Shown here one piece after another: positions 60,341-64,000 of a DNA stretch of 64,000 nt. Each line of letters starts with the position of its first letter. The stretch's first letter is position 1. The notes under the pieces are model-generated. The model ran no database searches and was not told the origin of the DNA. It worked only from the letters and a program-made list of their open reading frames with translations. Where the stretch lies: NCBI GenBank assembly GCA_002280475.1, contig NCEB01000009.1, positions 46,640 to 110,639 of the forward strand, in the 5' to 3' direction. The stretch is from Brevundimonas subvibrioides. Its GTDB lineage: Bacteria > Pseudomonadota > Alphaproteobacteria > Caulobacterales > Caulobacteraceae. Both the position numbers and the translations under genes were made by a program.

Positions 60341-60489
60341 TTTCCCTCCCCCTCAGGGGAGGGTGGTCGGAGCGAAGCGGAGACCGGGTGGGGGCGGCAT
60401 GGCGAGCCAAACTCCGGTCGCCGATGTCTTGCCTCGACCTCCCCACCCGGTCGCTTCGCGACCTGCCCTCCCACGAGGGGGAGGGAGAG
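60341..60489. repeat. REP-like paired palindrome C
   Basis: TCCCTCCCCCTCAGGGGAGGG with tag GGAGCGAAGCGGAGACCGGG at the left, and CCCTCCCACGAGGGGGAGGGAGAG with CCCACCCGGTCGC at the right, inverted. Fills most of the 248-base gap between tig and clpP, where a clpP promoter is also expected. Confidence 0.7.
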
Positions 60490-60575
60490 ATGCCTTGCAC
60501 TCGCTCCCCACGATCGCGATATCAGGGGGACAAGGCGACCGGCCGAGTCGCCCGCCCTGCATCCAGCGAGACCTC

Positions 60576-61217
60576 ATGCGCGATCCCATCGACTATATCT
60601 CGAACAACCTCGTCCCCATGGTGGTGGAGCAGTCCAGCCGGGGCGAGCGGGCCTTCGACATCTTCTCGCGCCTGCTGCGCGAGCGCATCATCTTCCTGAC
60701 TGGTCCGTTCGAGGACGGCATGGCCAGCCTGATCTGCGCCCAGCTGCTGTTCCTGGAATCGGAGAATCCGAAGAAGGAAATCTCCATGTATATCAACAGC
60801 CCCGGCGGTCAGGTGACCTCGGCGCTCGCGATCTACGACACCATGCAGTACATCAAGTCGCCGGTCTCGACCGTGGTCATGGGCATGGCGGCCTCGGCCG
60901 GCTCCCTGATCCTGACGGCCGGCGAGGCGGGCCAGCGCATCGCTCTGCCGAACGCGCGCGTCATGGTCCACCAGCCCTCCGGCGGCTTCCGCGGCACGGC
61001 CTCGGATATCGAGCGTCACGCCGAGGACATCATCGCCACCAAGCGTCGGCTGAACGAGATCTACGTCCAGCACACCGGCCGCACCTATGAAGAGGTCGAG
61101 CGCACCCTGGACCGCGACCACTTCATGACGGCGGAAGAGGCCAAGGCCTGGGGCATCGTCGACCACGTCTACGACAAGCGCGAGCAGGCCGAAGGCGACG
61201 GCGTGAAAACGGTCTAG
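60576..61217 (+). CDS. clpP: ATP-dependent Clp protease proteolytic subunit
   Basis: Barrel-shaped serine protease that works with ClpX/ClpA; in Caulobacterales it drives cell-cycle turnover of CtrA. The 213-residue product carries the catalytic Ser in [14 protein letters not shown] near residue 105, His in [11 protein letters not shown] near residue 130 and Asp in [16 protein letters not shown]. The ATG at 60576 begins [20 protein letters not shown]; upstream in-frame residues fall in the REP spacer. A small gene follows immediately. Confidence 0.96.
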   Translation: MRDPIDYISNNLVPMVVEQSSRGERAFDIFSRLLRERIIFLTGPFEDGMASLICAQLLFLESENPKKEISMYINSPGGQVTSALAIYDTMQYIKSPVSTVVMGMAASAGSLILTAGEAGQRIALPNARVMVHQPSGGFRGTASDIERHAEDIIATKRRLNEIYVQHTGRTYEEVERTLDRDHFMTAEEAKAWGIVDHVYDKREQAEGDGVKTV

Positions 61218-61538
61218 GTGCAGAGAACGCGCGACAATTCCGGCACCGTCGTCGTCGACGGCGAGACCTACGAGTGGGAAATCCGCCGCCAGCCCCGGCC
61301 GGTGGCGGACGGCAAGTGGGAGGGCATCGCCATCTCGCTGAGGCTCCAGGGCTATCAGCGCGAGGCGATCGTCCAGTTCCCCATGCCCATGCATCCCAGC
61401 GGCCGACCCGAGATGGAAAAGCAGCGCATCGACCTGGATGCCGTGACCACCTCGGTCACCTCGATCATCGAGGCGGGCTGGGACCCGACCTCGCGTGGCC
61501 GGGCCATGGTCTTCGACGTCGACGCCCAGGGTCGCTGA
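61218..61538 (+). CDS. Small conserved-looking protein abutting clpP
   Basis: A 106-residue protein whose GTG start directly follows the clpP stop with no gap. It looks like a compact beta-rich domain (GTVVVDGETYEWEIRRQPRP, WEGIAISLRLQGYQREAIVQ) followed by a helix (LDAVTTSVTSIIEAGWDPTS). No family is recognised with confidence. Tight linkage to clpP suggests co-expression, and perhaps a role with Clp proteolysis, which is inference only. Confidence 0.6.
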   Translation: MQRTRDNSGTVVVDGETYEWEIRRQPRPVADGKWEGIAISLRLQGYQREAIVQFPMPMHPSGRPEMEKQRIDLDAVTTSVTSIIEAGWDPTSRGRAMVFDVDAQGR

Positions 61539-61541
61539 CGG

Positions 61542-61704
61542 CCCTCTCCCTCCCCCTCAGGGGTGGGTCCTCGCGCAGCGAGGGGGTGGGGGCGGCCGGG
61601 CGACGTCAGGCAGAGCAGGGCAGATCCCACGGCGCGATGGCTCGGGCCGCCCCCACCCGGTCTCCGCTGTGCTTCGACCCCCCTCCCCGAACGGGGAGGG
61701 AGAG
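61542..61704. repeat. REP-like paired palindrome D
   Basis: CCTCTCCCTCCCCCTCAGGGG with tag CGCGCAGCGAGGGGGTGGGG at the left and CCACCCGGTCTCCGC plus CCCTCCCCGAACGGGGAGGG at the right, inverted. Lies between the clpP-linked gene and the HAD hydrolase and touches the HAD stop. Confidence 0.7.
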
Positions 61705-61706
61705 CC

Positions 61707-62354
61707 TCAGGGCCTTTCTCGAAACACCCTGAACCCAACCTCGTCGGCGATGGCCAGCATCTCCGTGTCGCCCGAGGTGTCGCCGTAGGCCGCCGCCAGC
61801 CGCAGGTCCGGCCCATAGGCGGCCCTCAGCCGGCGCACCTTCTCTTCGCCGCGACAATTGGGGCTCTCGAACGCGCCCGTGACCCGGTCGTCGGCGTCGA
61901 ACGTCAGGTCGGTCCCCAGGAGCCCGTCGGCCCCCAGCCGTTTCGCGAACGGCGCGACCGTCAGGGCGGGGGATGCGGTGACGATCACCCGATGCGCGCC
62001 CCTCTGACCCCAGTCGTTCCAGACCTCCAGGGCGTCCGGCCGCATCAGCCTGCGCCAGGCCCGGGCCGCATAGGCCTCGGCGTCGGCCTCCAGTTCGGAG
62101 CGGCTGACGCCCTTCAGGAACTCCTTCACCGCCGCCGCCTTGATCGCCCCCCGGTCCCGGTCGCGGGCATAGGCCGCCGTCGCCGGGGCCAGCCGAACCA
62201 GCCCCATGGCCCAGCCCCGTCGCCCCGCGCGTTTTCTCAGGAAGGTCGTGAAGCTGTCCCGGACCGTCAGTGTCCCGTCGAAATCGAAGGCGACGATGGC
62301 CTGTCCGGGGGCGGGGGGCTGGCGAACGCCCGGTGTGGCCCCCATGTCACCCAT
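61707..62354 (-). CDS. HAD-superfamily IB phosphatase
   Basis: A 215-residue hydrolase related to SerB. Motif I is IVAFDFDGTLTVRDSF near residue 20, motif II the Ser/Thr in RVIVTASPALTV near residue 120, and motif IV GDTSGDTEMLAIADEVGF near residue 190. ATG 62354 or 62345. The C-terminal HAD IB group removes phosphate from serine-phosphate-like or lipid-phosphate substrates; no specific substrate is visible. Divergent from clpX with about 200 bases between. Confidence 0.8.
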   Translation of the reverse strand: MGDMGATPGVRQPPAPGQAIVAFDFDGTLTVRDSFTTFLRKRAGRRGWAMGLVRLAPATAAYARDRDRGAIKAAAVKEFLKGVSRSELEADAEAYAARAWRRLMRPDALEVWNDWGQRGAHRVIVTASPALTVAPFAKRLGADGLLGTDLTFDADDRVTGAFESPNCRGEEKVRRLRAAYGPDLRLAAAYGDTSGDTEMLAIADEVGFRVFRERP

Positions 62355-62552
62355 TCGCCGCAATCCCCGCCCAGCCTGAACCGATCCCCGGCGAACCATC
62401 CCCGTCTAAGCCGATATGCCCCCCTCTGGCGGGGTTGTGGCGGGCCTCGGGATGGGTGATTGTCATTTTTTGAATATCTTCGCGTCCATAGTGGTGGAAT
62501 CAACGCGAGGCCAGCGCGTTCCCTCCCCGGGATGCGAGAGTGAGAAGGGTCC

Positions 62553-63815
62553 ATGACCAAAGCCGCCGGCACTGACGCCAAGTCGACGCTCTACTGCAGC
62601 TTCTGCGGCAAGAGCCAGCATGAGGTGCGCAAGCTCATCGCCGGACCGACCGTGTTCATCTGCGATGAATGCGTCGAGCTGTGCATGGACATCATCCGCG
62701 AAGAGCACAAGATCGGCTTCGTCAAATCCAAGGACGGGGTCCCGACGCCCAAGGAAATCCGCGAAGTCCTCGATGACTATGTGATCGGTCAGAGCCACGC
62801 CAAGAAGGTGCTGAGCGTCGCCGTCCACAACCACTACAAGCGCCTGAATCACGCGACCAAGAACAACGACGTCGAGCTGGCCAAGTCCAACATCATGCTG
62901 ATCGGGCCCACGGGCTCGGGCAAGACGCTGCTGGCCCAGACCCTGGCGCGCATCATCGACGTGCCCTTCACCATGGCCGACGCCACGACCCTGACCGAGG
63001 CCGGTTATGTGGGCGAGGACGTCGAGAACATCATCCTCAAGCTGCTCCAGGCGTCCGACTACAACGTCGAGCGGGCCCAGCGCGGCATCGTCTACATCGA
63101 CGAGATCGACAAGATCTCGCGCAAGTCCGACAACCCATCGATCACCCGCGACGTCAGCGGTGAGGGCGTGCAGCAGGCCCTTCTGAAGATCATGGAGGGC
63201 ACCGTCGCCTCCGTGCCGCCTCAGGGTGGACGCAAGCACCCCCAGCAGGAGTTCCTGCAGGTCGACACCGCCAACATCCTGTTCATCGTCGGCGGCGCCT
63301 TCGCCGGCCTGGAAAAGGTCATCTCCGCGCGCGGTGCCGGGGCCTCGATCGGCTTCGGGGCCAAGGTCAAGGACGTGGACGAGCGCCGCACCGGCGACAT
63401 CCTGAAGGGCGTCGAGCCCGACGACCTGATGCGCTTCGGCCTGATCCCCGAGTTCATCGGCCGCCTGCCCGTTCTGGCGACGCTGGAAGATCTGGACGAG
63501 GCCGCTCTGGTCACCATCCTGACCGAGCCCAAGAACGCCCTGGTCAAACAGTACAAGCGCCTGTTCGAGATGGAGAACGTCGGCCTGACCTTCACCGACG
63601 ACGCGCTCAACGCGGTCGCCAAGAAGGCCATCACGCGCAAGACCGGCGCGCGTGGCTTGCGCTCGATCCTGGAGGGCATCCTGCTCGAGACCATGTTCGA
63701 ACTCCCGACCTTCGACGGCGTCGAGGAAGTGGTCGTCAACGCCGAGGTCATCGAGGGCCGCGCCCAGCCCCTGCTGATCTACGCCGAAAAGAAAAAGGCC
63801 GACGGCGCGGCTTAA
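62553..63815 (+). CDS. clpX: ATP-dependent Clp protease ATP-binding subunit ClpX
   Basis: AAA+ unfoldase that feeds substrates to ClpP. The 420-residue product has the N-terminal zinc finger ([12 protein letters not shown]... [10 protein letters not shown], four Cys near residues 14-39), Walker [16 protein letters not shown] near residue 117, Walker [13 protein letters not shown] near residue 178, the pore loop GYVGED and the IGF-type ClpP-docking loop region [12 protein letters not shown]-like GAGAAGGG precedes the ATG. It is separated from clpP by the small gene and the HAD gene on the other strand. Confidence 0.97.
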   Translation: MTKAAGTDAKSTLYCSFCGKSQHEVRKLIAGPTVFICDECVELCMDIIREEHKIGFVKSKDGVPTPKEIREVLDDYVIGQSHAKKVLSVAVHNHYKRLNHATKNNDVELAKSNIMLIGPTGSGKTLLAQTLARIIDVPFTMADATTLTEAGYVGEDVENIILKLLQASDYNVERAQRGIVYIDEIDKISRKSDNPSITRDVSGEGVQQALLKIMEGTVASVPPQGGRKHPQQEFLQVDTANILFIVGGAFAGLEKVISARGAGASIGFGAKVKDVDERRTGDILKGVEPDDLMRFGLIPEFIGRLPVLATLEDLDEAALVTILTEPKNALVKQYKRLFEMENVGLTFTDDALNAVAKKAITRKTGARGLRSILEGILLETMFELPTFDGVEEVVVNAEVIEGRAQPLLIYAEKKKADGAA

Positions 63816-63821
63816 AGAGCC

Positions 63822-63840
63822 CCTCTCCCAGAGGGAGAGG
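63822..63840 (+). terminator. Short palindrome after clpX, possible terminator
   Basis: CCTCTCCC-AGA-GGGAGAGG, an 8-bp stem 6 bases past the clpX stop, followed by TAGATTGTTC rather than a clear T run. It matches the core of the REP-like repeats in this window, so it may be a lone REP unit acting as an mRNA end. Nothing coding is seen in the remaining 160 bases of the window. Confidence 0.4.
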
Positions 63841-64000
63841 TAGATTGTTCAATCATCCGCGCTCGCCCGGATTCCCCCAACGAATCCAACGCCCGCCGAG
63901 TTCGAAGCCCCGCGAACGCGCCCGCATTGACGTGCATGCTACCCTCCCCCTCGGTTCCGTCGCCTGGGAAGGGCGCAAGGCCTTGCGAGCTTGTCGCGGC

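Overview
The window is GC-rich chromosomal DNA of an alphaproteobacterium of the order Caulobacterales, most likely Brevundimonas or a close relative. This is inferred from gene order and family flavour: an rpsF-rpsR-rplI block beside fabD-fabG-acpP-fabF-mltG-gmk, pdxA-surA-lptD-lptG-lptF beside pepA-holC, tig-clpP-clpX, and a cluster that looks like the holdfast (hfs) polysaccharide locus. No rRNA, prophage structural genes, transposases or CRISPR arrays were seen. One tRNA gene is present, tRNA-Ser(GCU).

Layout. 1-7.2 kb: the 3' part of der, convergent with dnaB, a small secreted protein, a TonB-dependent receptor and the S6-S18-L9 ribosomal operon. 7.4-13 kb: fatty-acid synthesis (fabD, fabG, acpP, fabF), mltG and gmk. 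13-18 kb: mixed metabolic genes (DUF305 membrane protein, aminotransferase, P-loop kinase, dienelactone hydrolase, alkaline phosphatase). 17.9-25.9 kb: a minus-strand envelope operon rsmA-pdxA-surA-lptD-lptG-lptF; lptF has a damaged 5' end. 26-31 kb: pepA, holC, two tandem I78-inhibitor-like lipoproteins, an Arg/Gly-rich RcnB-like protein, a glutathione transferase-like protein and a Sel1-like protein. 31.3-39.3 kb: the holdfast-type export and assembly cluster (hfsD, hfsA, hfsB, two glycosyltransferases, hfsF, hfsE). 39.4-45.5 kb: a DUF305-LVIVD gene that appears split by a deletion, then an iron ABC importer operon with a palindrome over its promoter. 45.8-53 kb: a TolB-propeller/PHP hydrolase, a tiny island at tRNA-Ser, a JmjC-like cupin and an SGNH hydrolase. 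53-57 kb: an SCP2 protein, an acyl-CoA dehydrogenase and a fused EgtB-EgtD ergothioneine enzyme. 57-64 kb: small stress proteins, a metallo-beta-lactamase-fold hydrolase and the tig-clpP-clpX proteostasis block, with repeated palindromic (REP-like) spacers.

The most interesting element is the 1.5-kb insertion at 48326-49815. It is bounded by a 14-bp direct repeat of the tRNA-Ser 3' end, is visibly AT-richer than its surroundings, has no integrase, and carries just two overlapping genes. One is a DUF5343 winged-helix-like protein. The other is a TIGR02391/Ymh protein with an R-x4-H motif of the HEPN ribonuclease type. The arrangement fits a compact two-gene defence or toxin cassette moved in trans by a recombinase encoded elsewhere; that function is inference.

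Other points worth checking are the out-of-frame losses in lptF and in the DUF305-LVIVD gene (real mutations or assembly errors), the EgtB-EgtD fusion in the order opposite to fungal Egt1, the lysine-less Walker A motif in the HfsB-like ATPase, and two strong palindromes upstream of iron or TonB transport genes.
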